From positions 224,467-288,466 of the forward strand of contig NZ_LYBV02000027.1 of NCBI RefSeq assembly GCF_001660705.2: DNA of 64,000 bases. Reading direction: 5' to 3'. Numbering within the stretch: the stretch's first letter is position 1; every line of letters starts with the position of its first letter. The DNA comes from Saccharicrinis aurantiacus. GTDB taxonomy: Bacteria > Bacteroidota > Bacteroidia > Bacteroidales > Marinilabiliaceae. Below, in pieces: positions 18,943 through 26,600 of this stretch. The notes beneath the pieces were generated by a model that saw only the letters and a program-made list of their open reading frames with translations, did no database searches and was not told the DNA's origin. A program made the translations under genes and the position numbers.

Positions 18943-19182
18943 ATGAATCAACAACAAACGCAACAATTGTGCCTAATGGCCGAAAAAAGTGGACTATTCA
19001 ATGATATTGAGACATATAAAGCACTTGTTGAACTCTCAGTTGAACAAGCTAAAGTTATTAATCCTCTAGCACCTAACATTGAACAAGTATTACAGTTCAA
19101 TGCAGCTATGAGAACTGCAGAGTTATCCGAAGAGTTATTGCTGCTTGGTGATGATGAAGATGAAGAGCAGCCAGAAGAGTAA
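18943..19182 (+). CDS. Small acidic protein of unknown function
   Basis: 79 residues, with a Gln-rich start (MNQQQTQQLC), one or two helices, and a strongly acidic tail (DDEDEEQPEE). Acidic small proteins of this kind in phages sometimes mimic DNA or bind host enzymes, but nothing here proves that. First gene of a compact early cluster that runs to 20245. Confidence 0.6.
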   Translation: MNQQQTQQLCLMAEKSGLFNDIETYKALVELSVEQAKVINPLAPNIEQVLQFNAAMRTAELSEELLLLGDDEDEEQPEE

Positions 19183-19188
19183 TGCTTT

Positions 19189-19506
19189 ATGATATCCAGG
19201 ATAAGGCCATTTTTAAGCAAGAAAGAGGAAAATAATGAGCTACAAGAGGGTTTTTATACTGACGTTGGGATTTCTTCCAAACGTATTAAATCAATTATTC
19301 TTGGTCGGTGTGGTGCAACGTTAAAAGAAATAATCAACGTTGCACGGTATTTCAACATTCCATCATCTATGCTTATAGTTAGGGCCAATAAGTACCCAAC
19401 AATAACCAAGCAATGTGGGCATTGCTTGGCTGATTACATACCAGGCAATGCACGTGCAATATATTGTAGCGATGCATGTAGAAACAAAGCTCATAGAGCT
19501 AAATAA
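19189..19506 (+). CDS. HTH protein with C-terminal zinc finger
   Basis: 105 residues. The middle (VGISSKRIKSIILGRCGATL, then EIINVARYFNIP) reads as a Cro/CI-type helix-turn-helix. The end has a treble-clef-like Cys set, CGHC followed by CSDAC and RNKAHRAK, which would hold one zinc. It begins 6 bases after the preceding gene. It is a candidate element-encoded transcription factor and one of the two obvious candidates to act on the phased ACTG repeat promoters. Confidence 0.65.
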   Translation: MISRIRPFLSKKEENNELQEGFYTDVGISSKRIKSIILGRCGATLKEIINVARYFNIPSSMLIVRANKYPTITKQCGHCLADYIPGNARAIYCSDACRNKAHRAK

Positions 19507-19516
19507 ATAGGAAGTC

Positions 19517-19717
19517 ATGAATCAGAAACCAATAAAAGCAGGTCAAACATATCATTCAATGTACCTAGATGGTACAGTAGCAGATACATTCTATGTGAAT
19601 AGTATCAAATCCGAGATAGCGCATTTGTGCTCAACGAATACGGGTAAGGAAGTTAAGGTTGGGCTTTCAAAAATGAATTTGGATATGCAACACGGACAAT
19701 TGCAGTTAAAGCAATAA
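19517..19717 (+). CDS. Small protein of unknown function
   Basis: 66 residues with a beta-rich start (AGQTYHSMYLDGTVADTFYV). No motif recognised. It lies 10 bases after the zinc-finger gene and 2 bases before the next one, so it belongs to the same early transcript. Confidence 0.55.
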   Translation: MNQKPIKAGQTYHSMYLDGTVADTFYVNSIKSEIAHLCSTNTGKEVKVGLSKMNLDMQHGQLQLKQ

Positions 19718-19719
19718 TT

Positions 19720-20151
19720 ATGAAAGAATCAACATACGAAGTATTGAAAGAATCATTAGTGGCACAAGCTATTGAATTAAAGCAAGACCAATACGAAACG
19801 TTCATCAACGGCTTCTTTTTATCATTCTCAGACAAGAAAAGTGTTCGTGATTTGTGTGGTTCTGCCATTCTAAATTGTACTGATGATTACATTGGTTTTG
19901 CTATGGATATGGGCAAAAAGGCAAGCGAACTTAAAGAACTTTTACAGTTTATAAATAAAGAAGAATACTTAAGGGAATTAGCCCCTGAATTCAAAGAAAT
20001 GGTAAAGTGCTTAGCCATAATAGTTAGAGGAACTACAAAGCCAATTCAGAAGTGTTTAGATGCCAATAGACACATGAGTGATGAAGTATTTGAGAAGTTT
20101 GCAAGAGTTGCATACCCTTACAAGTTTAAGCGCATAAATCATGATAGTTAA
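19720..20151 (+). CDS. Helical protein of unknown function
   Basis: 143 residues, almost all alpha-helical by composition, with no recognised motif. It begins 2 bases after the stop of the previous gene and its own end overlaps the start of a tiny membrane-protein gene, so translation is probably coupled along this cluster. Confidence 0.6.
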   Translation: MKESTYEVLKESLVAQAIELKQDQYETFINGFFLSFSDKKSVRDLCGSAILNCTDDYIGFAMDMGKKASELKELLQFINKEEYLRELAPEFKEMVKCLAIIVRGTTKPIQKCLDANRHMSDEVFEKFARVAYPYKFKRINHDS

Positions 20152-20245
20152 AATCTTTATGTATTGCGCAATATTTTGGATTTGCGCATTTCTTCTAAAG
20201 TTTGGGATTGAGTTATATACTAAGTATTGCAATAAAGATAATTAG
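20141..20245 (+). CDS. Tiny single-pass membrane protein
   Basis: 34 residues starting at an ATG inside the end of the previous gene in another frame. Residues 2-20 (IVKIFMYCAIFWICAFLLK) form one membrane helix. Small single-helix proteins are common in the early regions of temperate phages; the role is unknown. No RBS can be used as evidence here, so the call rests on the overlap and hydrophobicity. Confidence 0.45.
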   Translation: MIVKIFMYCAIFWICAFLLKFGIELYTKYCNKDN

Positions 20246-20295
20246 GGTGTCAAAAAATGCTTACCAGGGCACAGATAAATTAAAAGTTGACGCAC

Positions 20296-20331
20296 AAAAA
20301 AGGAGTATCTCACCAGGGATACTCCTTTTTT
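20296..20331. terminator. Bidirectional terminator
   Basis: Perfect 14-bp stem aaaaaaggagtatc/gatactcctttttt. Because both flanks are A/T runs it can stop transcripts from either side: the plus-strand early cluster and the minus-strand HTH gene at 20345. Confidence 0.85.
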
Positions 20332-20344
20332 GTTTCATCTCATT

Positions 20345-20569
20345 TCAACGAATCAATCGCTTTATGGGTACATCTTCTCTGGGAACACCATACTGGAGAT
20401 AAAGAGCTGCAATCTCTTTAGGAAATAACTTTTGTCTTCTACCGGTTATCATCCCTGCATCCTTTAAATAATTAGCTAATGTTCTACCTGATATGTCAAA
20501 TTCTTTCGCCATATCAGCTTTTGTTTTACCTTTTGTTCGTAAGGTTTCTTTATTTATACTTTTCTTCAT
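20345..20569 (-). CDS. Small HTH DNA-binding protein
   Basis: 74 residues from the ATG at 20569; the longer frame upstream adds a hydrophobic stretch that does not fit a DNA-binding protein. The helix-turn-helix reads KADMAKEFDISGRTLANYLK, with the basic tail GRRQKLFPKEIAALYLQYG. It is the only minus-strand gene between the repressor and the cargo region. It lies right beside repeat promoter copy 2, pointing away from it, so it is a good candidate to regulate the structural operon. Confidence 0.6.
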   Translation of the reverse strand: MKKSINKETLRTKGKTKADMAKEFDISGRTLANYLKDAGMITGRRQKLFPKEIAALYLQYGVPREDVPIKRLIR

Positions 20570-20670
20570 TGCACAAATTCCAAATAAGTGCAACCAATCA
20601 ATCACCAGGACAAATATACCAATTATATATCTTTTGTAAAACATGTCATCAATTGATAATGAATAGTGTT

Positions 20671-20785
20671 AACTGATAATAACTGCCAATAACTGAAGCA
20701 GACTGCGCATAACACCTACTTTATGTAAAATCAGGAAGGAAACTGCACGTAACTGAAAGTGATATTTCAAGGGGTAGCACCTTTG
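20671..20785 (+). promoter_or_regulatory. Phased 10-bp ACTG repeat promoter, copy 2 (structural operon)
   Basis: Four units in register at 20671-20710 (aactgataat, aactgccaat, aactgaagca, gactgcgcat), a 30-bp gap, and two more at 20741-20760 (aactgcacgt, aactgaaagt), then gatatt. Nineteen bases further comes cacctttg, a -7-box-like sequence, only 4 bases before the ATG of the next gene, so that mRNA may be nearly leaderless. This is the richest of the three copies. Confidence 0.7.
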
Positions 20786-20789
20786 TTTC

Positions 20790-21275
20790 ATGCAAAAATT
20801 ATTAATCACATCATTAGCAGTTGCAGGGGGAGGTTATCTAGCTTATTTGGCTTTTAAGGATAAGTTTTCGGCAGCTACTAAAACCTTCATCAAGGAGAAC
20901 TTTGCGCTACGAGTTTCGGGCTTTAGAGTTCATAAGCTTGACTTTAAGGGTGTGGATGTACGTGTAACACTCGACCTAATCAATCTTTCATCATTAACAG
21001 CCAAAGCTGAAAATATAAAGGCAGAGGTTTACTATCTGAAAAACGTTAGTCCATCACCATTGGCCACGTCAAGTATTAGTAAACCGTTTACCATTGCACC
21101 AAAAGACACCACAAGAATACCTGATTTGCGCATAGTCGCACCTTATCAGAATATACTCTATAACCTTAGTATGATTACAGATGCTAATGCTAGGTTTAGA
21201 GTCGTCGTTACTGCTACCGTTAACGGTCAGCCATTTTCAATCACCAAAGACTTTTCACGCTATGAATCCAATTAA
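20790..21275 (+). CDS. Membrane-anchored LEA-2/WHy-like protein
   Basis: 161 residues. An N-terminal membrane helix (residues 4-22, LLITSLAVAGGGYLAYLAF) is followed by a beta-sandwich of about 115 residues. It reads RVTLDLINLSSLTAKAENI and later FRVVVTATVNGQPFSIT, the alternating pattern of LEA14/WHy-type domains. In cells such domains stabilise membranes or proteins. First gene of the structural operon, it could be a membrane protein of the virion or of the assembly site. Its end overlaps the next gene by 14 bases. Confidence 0.6.
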   Translation: MQKLLITSLAVAGGGYLAYLAFKDKFSAATKTFIKENFALRVSGFRVHKLDFKGVDVRVTLDLINLSSLTAKAENIKAEVYYLKNVSPSPLATSSISKPFTIAPKDTTRIPDLRIVAPYQNILYNLSMITDANARFRVVVTATVNGQPFSITKDFSRYESN

Positions 21276-22665
21276 GTACTTAAACGGCTTGGGAGTAGTA
21301 GCAAGCAATAAAAGAACCCTGAAGGATGGAACCAGATACAACAAGTATTTTGCACCTCCCAAAAGGCAAGATAAATACCTGACTTATGCAGGGAACACGA
21401 ACGATACTATTGAGTTCATGTCCGAAATCATTAAGTCTACCTTGGCTGATACAAGAGCCATAGCCCCAGTGTTGAGAGGGCGAGATACTCGCTCGACTCT
21501 ATCCAACATATTTTCCTTTGTATTTGACCATATTCAGTATAAACCTGACGACCCTCAAAATGAGGAATTGCGCAGACCAGTACGAGCATGGGGAGATAGA
21601 ATCTCAGGTGTGGATTGCGATTGTTATTCAATACTCATTGGTTCTATTCTCAGCAATTTAAACATTCCTTTTGCACTACGCATGGTTAAAATTGGCGGTA
21701 AACCTTACTACCAACATGTGTATGTAGTCGTTCCAAAAAACGGCAAAAGAAATGCCTTGTCAAGTGCAGCCAATTATTTCACGGTTGACCCAGTGCTTGA
21801 CACATTCAATGAGGAACATCCATTCACTGGTAAATACGATTTATTTATGCAACCAATTAAATACCTCAATGGTGTTCCTTCTGTATCCTTGAGTGGATTA
21901 CAGGGGAATACCAACGAAGAAATTTTCTATTCAGAAGATGCAGCGCAAACACCTCAATCAAACGTAATATTTTTCGATGGAGTCAATTATTACGATCGAG
22001 CTGATGATGAAGACATTGAGCACCTTATTGGTCTTCAGGGGCTAGATGGATTAGGGTTCCTCAGAAAGATATGGGGAGCGGTTAAAACCGCAGGTAAATT
22101 CATTAAGAAGATAGGTGGGAAAGCACTTAAAAAAGTCACCCATAAGAAGAATGGTAGTAAGCGAGGAGTCTTTAAGCTACTATCTAAAAAAAGAACGCCT
22201 AGTGCTGCAATGCAGCCGATGGCATCCAAAGGATTAACGCCCATTAATGTAAGCGCTCCGAGTAGTCTTACACCAATTGGTACTCGTGGGGGAAATACCC
22301 AAGTAACTCCTAAAGATATGGTTGATATAGCCAGTTCTATGGACAAAAGTATGGGTGTGGATTCTATTCTTAATCTAACACGTTCATTACTTCCTGATAA
22401 TACGATGGTTTCTAAATTGATTGATGCCAAAGCAGAAGCTTCAATTGCAAAAAGCCAAGGCATCAATCCTCTAGAAGCTCGTGTTCAGTCAGCAGATATA
22501 GCAAAGGCACAAACTGCCGAAGCTAAAGTTGATATGATGAAAACGATTTATGATATGAATCAAAATAAGTCGGGTTTTAGCATGAATCCCAATATGATAA
22601 TGATGGGAATTATGGGAATCGGTTTGGTAGCGACGATTGTATTAACCCGACCAAAAACAGCATAG
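21262..22665 (+). CDS. Transglutaminase/papain-like cysteine-protease-fold protein with cationic segment and C-terminal membrane helix
   Basis: 467 residues from the ATG at 21262; the longer frame overlaps the previous gene too far. Residues 45-195 have a transglutaminase-like core: Cys119 or Cys121 (GVDCDCYS), His152 (YYQHVYVVV) and Asp176 (FTVDPVLD). The phrase PIKYLNG occurs at residues 3-9 and 198-204. At 261-265 LDGLG precedes a strongly cationic helix (266-312, rich in K and G). A membrane helix lies near the end (MMGIMGIGLVATIVL). It could be a virion maturation protease or a wall-acting entry protein. Residues 240-290 are related to the start of the next gene product. Confidence 0.6.
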   Translation: MNPIKYLNGLGVVASNKRTLKDGTRYNKYFAPPKRQDKYLTYAGNTNDTIEFMSEIIKSTLADTRAIAPVLRGRDTRSTLSNIFSFVFDHIQYKPDDPQNEELRRPVRAWGDRISGVDCDCYSILIGSILSNLNIPFALRMVKIGGKPYYQHVYVVVPKNGKRNALSSAANYFTVDPVLDTFNEEHPFTGKYDLFMQPIKYLNGVPSVSLSGLQGNTNEEIFYSEDAAQTPQSNVIFFDGVNYYDRADDEDIEHLIGLQGLDGLGFLRKIWGAVKTAGKFIKKIGGKALKKVTHKKNGSKRGVFKLLSKKRTPSAAMQPMASKGLTPINVSAPSSLTPIGTRGGNTQVTPKDMVDIASSMDKSMGVDSILNLTRSLLPDNTMVSKLIDAKAEASIAKSQGINPLEARVQSADIAKAQTAEAKVDMMKTIYDMNQNKSGFSMNPNMIMMGIMGIGLVATIVLTRPKTA

Positions 22666-22670
22666 CCAAT

Positions 22671-23303
22671 ATGAATACTACTGTCTACTATGCACCCGAT
22701 GCCGTTGGTTCACCTGCTTCTGTTTTCACCGATGGTGATTATTGGTACGAGCGAGTACATCAATTAGGTTCATTGGGTGCATTAGATGGTTGGCTAAAAC
22801 GTATTGGGAAACGCATAAAAAAGGGCATAAAAAAGGTTGGGAAAGGCATTAAGAAAGTAGCTAAAAAAAGCTTCAAGATACTTAAAAAGGTATCGAAAGT
22901 AGCAGGTAAAGTTATCCGCAAAGCCTTACCAATTGTCAATACGGCCTTAACATTTATTCCTGGTGTTGGATGGGCAGCAAAAGCCGCTCTAACAGCTGTT
23001 GAAATTGGATTAAACGCTTATGACAAAGCCAAGGCAAGAAAGAAAGCCAAACGTGTAAAAGCAATGGTCAAAAAGATGAATGCCAAGACTACAAGACTAG
23101 CAAAGAAAGCTAAGCCTGTCAGTCGAGTTAATAAAGCTCCAATGACTCAAAATAAAAAGGTTTCAGTCACACCTGTAAGCCTACCACCACCGCAGTACTC
23201 TGCATTGGATTTTATGAAGATAAATGCTGTGGTAAATCGGGACAAAGTAGGTGTAGATGATGTGATTGCAATCGTGAATAAACAATTGAAATACAACTAT
23301 TAA
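22671..23303 (+). CDS. Highly cationic amphipathic virion-type protein
   Basis: 210 residues. Residues 40-85 are a long Lys/Gly amphipathic helix (KRIGKRIKKGIKKVGKGIK), followed by a hydrophobic segment (87-118) and a second basic stretch. The C-terminal 40 residues are neutral and folded-looking. The first 50 residues (FTDGDYWYER, then LGALDGWLKRI) match the central part of the preceding protein (FFDGVNYYDR, then LDGLGFLRKI), so the two share a module. This composition is like membrane-lytic or DNA-binding minor capsid proteins. The gene lies 5 bases after the previous one. Confidence 0.6.
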   Translation: MNTTVYYAPDAVGSPASVFTDGDYWYERVHQLGSLGALDGWLKRIGKRIKKGIKKVGKGIKKVAKKSFKILKKVSKVAGKVIRKALPIVNTALTFIPGVGWAAKAALTAVEIGLNAYDKAKARKKAKRVKAMVKKMNAKTTRLAKKAKPVSRVNKAPMTQNKKVSVTPVSLPPPQYSALDFMKINAVVNRDKVGVDDVIAIVNKQLKYNY

Positions 23304-23337
23304 AGTTTAACTGGCAATAGCCGAAATAAGAATAATA

Positions 23338-23847
23338 ATGAAAACAGAAATGAATCAAATTGGAGCCGTTGCTGGTGGAGCATTCGCAGGTGGCGTAGCT
23401 ATGAAATTGACAAAAAAGTCTGATGGTACATCTAACCCAATCGGGTCAGTAGGAGCAACAGCATTGGGTATCTATTTAGCTACCAAAATGAAATCACCAG
23501 TACTTAAAAATATTGGTTTAGGTATGGCTGCAGTTGGTGTGGTTGGTATCGTCGGAAATGTAGCGCAAAAAGTTCCTGCAATCCAGAAATATGCACCTAC
23601 CATTAATGGCTTAGGCGACTTGTACGAGGATGAAGATGGAAACATCATTGATATGGGTGGTGACATGAATGGTATCAACGGACCTCAATTAGTAACGGAC
23701 GATGCAGGTAACACTTATATGGTGGATGGCCTAGCAGGTGACGAATTGGATGACTTAACTGGTCTAGCAGGTGATGATGAATTCTACGAAGATGAATTCG
23801 AGGACGACCTTGATGGAGTTGGAGACGAATTAGACGAATTAACCTAA
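23338..23847 (+). CDS. Glycine-rich membrane protein with acidic tail
   Basis: 169 residues (an internal start at 23350 is also possible). Two or three membrane segments rich in Gly and Ala (residues 8-22, 36-50, 58-76) are followed by INGLG at 89-93 and a very acidic tail (DDEFYEDEFEDDLDGVGDEL). Small Gly-rich membrane proteins placed just before a capsid gene fit the internal membrane of viruses such as PM2 or PRD1; that is inference from position and composition. Confidence 0.6.
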   Translation: MKTEMNQIGAVAGGAFAGGVAMKLTKKSDGTSNPIGSVGATALGIYLATKMKSPVLKNIGLGMAAVGVVGIVGNVAQKVPAIQKYAPTINGLGDLYEDEDGNIIDMGGDMNGINGPQLVTDDAGNTYMVDGLAGDELDDLTGLAGDDEFYEDEFEDDLDGVGDELDELT

Positions 23848-23937
23848 TCGCAGTCTCAAAAATCAATCGAATAAACAGTACCACCGCTAGAACAAGCGGT
23901 GGGTTTAAAATCAAATAAATATAAAAAGTACAGTAAA

Positions 23938-24537
23938 ATGGCACAAAACAACAGAGGTCAAATAAAATTAGCGAAGTCAAAAGGTAAAATGACTAAGCAA
24001 ATGCAAGCAGAGTTTAACGCAAAAAGAGTTCGTTTCATGGATTCTGATGTAAACCATATTGCAGAAATTTCAAAAGCAGGTGGTACTTATGACTTGTTAG
24101 AAACAATCAATGATAAAGTAGTTGGTATTTCTGACTTCCATAGTAACAAGCTTGAAGCAGGGGTTAATGTAGCTGTAGAGCGAATTAAATTAGGATATGG
24201 TAAAGCTGCAACAGCAGGTAACCCTGAAGTTAAGGATATTTCTTTCTCTTCATTAGCAAGTGCGTTCCCTGATGTATTAAAACGTGCAAAACTTATCCTT
24301 AAACAAGATAACAAAACCTTGTTAAGACTTCCAGTTGAAGCCTTTACTCATGGTGCTGCATCAACTAAAACTCAAGGTGAGGAAGATGCAAAAGAATTAG
24401 GTGTTATGCCAGTATTGATTGAGCAAAAACCAATTGAAATCCAATTGGAGTTTGGTTCAGGAACAGCCATGGAGAAAGGTGATGACGACCACTATTTACA
24501 AGTGCGTTTCTTAGGAACTGAAACTGCGGCCAAGTAG
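23938..24537 (+). CDS. Candidate major capsid protein
   Basis: 199 residues from the ATG at 23938; the longer frame starts in an untranslated hairpin. It has a basic start (residues 1-35) and then a beta-rich body with strands such as KTLLRLPVEAFT and PIEIQLEFG, ending HYLQVRFLGTE. It has its own leader and a strong terminator, the mark of a highly expressed gene, and sits between the membrane-protein gene and the spike genes. The size would suit a single jelly-roll capsid protein, not an HK97 or double jelly-roll one. I recognise no named family, so the call rests on context. Confidence 0.45.
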   Translation: MAQNNRGQIKLAKSKGKMTKQMQAEFNAKRVRFMDSDVNHIAEISKAGGTYDLLETINDKVVGISDFHSNKLEAGVNVAVERIKLGYGKAATAGNPEVKDISFSSLASAFPDVLKRAKLILKQDNKTLLRLPVEAFTHGAASTKTQGEEDAKELGVMPVLIEQKPIEIQLEFGSGTAMEKGDDDHYLQVRFLGTETAAK

Positions 24538-24572
24538 TCTTTTCCATATATCAAGTTTATTAATTAAGTAAG

Positions 24573-24605
24573 AAAAGGTGGTGCAATAGTCACCACCTTT
24601 TTTTA
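24573..24605 (+). terminator. Strong terminator after the candidate capsid gene
   Basis: Perfect 10-bp stem aaaggtggtg/caccaccttt with loop caatagt, then a T run. Partial termination here would make the capsid transcript the most abundant of the operon. Confidence 0.8.
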
Positions 24606-24624
24606 TTTCAAAACAGCATTAAAA

Positions 24625-25011
24625 ATGGAGAAAAAAGAATATTTCATCCAGTCGGAAACCATTTCATATAATTCAGGAAAAACAGCAGGTACAGTGTTTA
24701 AAGAGATAATCTTAAATTCTTCTTACGACCGCTGTATTGGTATTGCCGTTCTTGAATCGAAAGATGGAGGTATTCCTGCTTATCGAATTGGCTTAGATGA
24801 CAAGGATAAGCAATACATTTCAGTGGTACATAAAGATATGTTACTCTCTGATAAAACAGCAGGTATGAGCATTAAACAACGCTTTTTACCGCAGAATATC
24901 AAAGCCGCAGGTCATAGAGTTAAAGTGGCTACGGCTATCCCTGTAAACTTAGTAGACGACTTAGAATACGACTTCGTATTTCTATTGGAGCGTGAACCAC
25001 AAAAACAGTAA
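24625..25011 (+). CDS. Small beta-rich structural protein candidate
   Basis: 128 residues, with strand-like stretches throughout (RCIGIAVLESKDGG, HRVKVATAIPVNLV, YDFVFLLEREPQ) and no signal peptide or membrane helix. Together with the capsid candidate before it and the small protein after it, it may form the shell or vertex as a second single jelly-roll protein. No family recognised. Confidence 0.5.
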   Translation: MEKKEYFIQSETISYNSGKTAGTVFKEIILNSSYDRCIGIAVLESKDGGIPAYRIGLDDKDKQYISVVHKDMLLSDKTAGMSIKQRFLPQNIKAAGHRVKVATAIPVNLVDDLEYDFVFLLEREPQKQ

Positions 25012-25017
25012 TAGACT

Positions 25018-25305
25018 ATGAATCTTTTGAAGATGCAAATAGTGGTGGACACCATCACTGAAACAAACGAAACATTTGATTTAGGACTTTGTGTTGGTTT
25101 TACCGTGATTAATAAAGGTCAAACTGATTGTTCGCTACATTATCAAGGTGGCCCTGCTCTTTTAGTTGTAGAAAAAGGTACAGCGCGTGAGTTCGCAGGT
25201 TTTAGTGGTTATACATACACTGGAACAATGCAATTAAAGTTCAAGGGTGGTTCAGCAGGCGATGTAGAAGTTATCAAAAGTTTAGCATCAACCGAAGAAT
25301 CATAG
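25018..25305 (+). CDS. Small beta-rich structural protein candidate
   Basis: 95 residues, almost entirely predicted strands (MQIVVDTITETNETFDLGL, then LCVGFTVINKG, GYTYTGTMQLKFKGG), a compact beta-sandwich by appearance. It lies 6 bases after the previous gene and 1 base before the first spike gene, so all are cotranscribed. Possibly a vertex or penton base protein; no family recognised. Confidence 0.5.
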   Translation: MNLLKMQIVVDTITETNETFDLGLCVGFTVINKGQTDCSLHYQGGPALLVVEKGTAREFAGFSGYTYTGTMQLKFKGGSAGDVEVIKSLASTEES

Positions 25306-25306
25306 T

Positions 25307-26587
25307 ATGACAATAGGCAGAGTAGTACAGGCCAATTCAGGAACCATGGCCAAAGAACCGACCCAAGTATTTGTTTCGAATGGTACAAAAAAGTACCCCT
25401 TTGGCCACCCTGAATACTTTAGTAGCCTACAGCCTAGTGGCATGTTGTTACTGGACTTATTGAATAACGAATACATTGAATTTAGGGTAGATATCGATAG
25501 CGACTGTTCAGTTACCTTGTTCCAGGCAATGAATGGTGGACGTTACAAGCTATTTGTTTATCGCACTACAAACGAAGCAATTAATGTGCATTTTGGCAAT
25601 AGGCAAACCTATGTTGTTAATGGTATTAAAGAGGGGGAAACCCAATCTTTATTAATATTGAATATTGAGGTAGCCATATTAAATGGTCAATTGATTAACC
25701 GTATTGGTGCTACTTCAGAAAAACTCGAAGAGTTTATAGGTAGTTTGACAACTAAGACTATTAGAGTAGGTGAAGACTTCACGTTTAATGGAGTTTCATT
25801 GGGTGGTTATAAAGATGGAGATTCAGTTGAAAAGGGAACTTTATTACATGATTACCTAAAGAAAACAGCACAAAAGACCTTATCCGTTTCTTACTCCAGT
25901 CCAAGTATTGGATTAAGTCCAAGTAACCAAAGTGTAGAAGCAGGTACATTAGTTACCCCTAATATCATAACATCGTTTTCGCAAGGAGATGCAGGGATAT
26001 TAAAGCGTTACCTATTGCAATTGTCTACTGGTGGAGCAGCCAATGTAAGTTTAATTGATGCTGCAATATTACAAAGTTATAGCCAGGCTTCAATTGTTGT
26101 TGATGATGGTCAACACCTGAAATACACCAGTACTTTATATCATGACGAAGGTATAACCAAGATTAATAACGTTGGTGAAGAAGATCCAAAAGGTAAGATA
26201 CTAGCAGGTAGTCTATCAAAAATGCTCATCTATTCAGGTTTTAGAAAGTTATTTTATGAGAGTGATATTCAATCTAAAAAACCAACTTCTTCATTAGAAA
26301 TAAGGTCACTTACGAAGCATTTAAATAACCCTAAAAACGGAACCACTTTTTCACTTACCATACCCAAAGGAGCGAGCCGAGTATTGTTCGCATACCCTGC
26401 CTATTTAAGAGATGTCAACTCCGTTAAATATATCGAATTAGGAGGTGCCGAAGTTAGTGATACATTCGAGATGTACAGAGTGCAAGTCGAGGGTAATAAT
26501 GGATTTAAACCTATTGAATACAAGGTCTACTTATACCTACCCTCAGTGTCAACAAAGAGTGAATTAACATATCAAGTAACAATTTAA
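25307..26587 (+). CDS. Candidate spike / receptor-binding protein A
   Basis: 426 residues. The first 145 are a beta-rich domain of their own. From about residue 147 (GEDFTFNGVSLGGYKDGD) to the end it is homologous to the next gene product, with shared landmarks GYKDGD/SYQEGD, FSQGDAG/YSQNDAG, GSLSKMLIYSGFRKLFY/GTLRKEFTYSGFYKAFF and KYIELGGAEV/KYVELGNAEV. The first part of the shared domain has the character of fibre proteins in Bacteroides phages. Two different N-terminal anchors on one C-terminal domain suggest two attachment points on the virion. Confidence 0.55.
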   Translation: MTIGRVVQANSGTMAKEPTQVFVSNGTKKYPFGHPEYFSSLQPSGMLLLDLLNNEYIEFRVDIDSDCSVTLFQAMNGGRYKLFVYRTTNEAINVHFGNRQTYVVNGIKEGETQSLLILNIEVAILNGQLINRIGATSEKLEEFIGSLTTKTIRVGEDFTFNGVSLGGYKDGDSVEKGTLLHDYLKKTAQKTLSVSYSSPSIGLSPSNQSVEAGTLVTPNIITSFSQGDAGILKRYLLQLSTGGAANVSLIDAAILQSYSQASIVVDDGQHLKYTSTLYHDEGITKINNVGEEDPKGKILAGSLSKMLIYSGFRKLFYESDIQSKKPTSSLEIRSLTKHLNNPKNGTTFSLTIPKGASRVLFAYPAYLRDVNSVKYIELGGAEVSDTFEMYRVQVEGNNGFKPIEYKVYLYLPSVSTKSELTYQVTI

Positions 26588-26600
26588 AAACAAATTAATT

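Noticed and set aside
20202..20402. 66-codon plus-strand frame
   Set aside because: It runs across a perfect 14-bp terminator hairpin and over the end of the minus-strand HTH gene.
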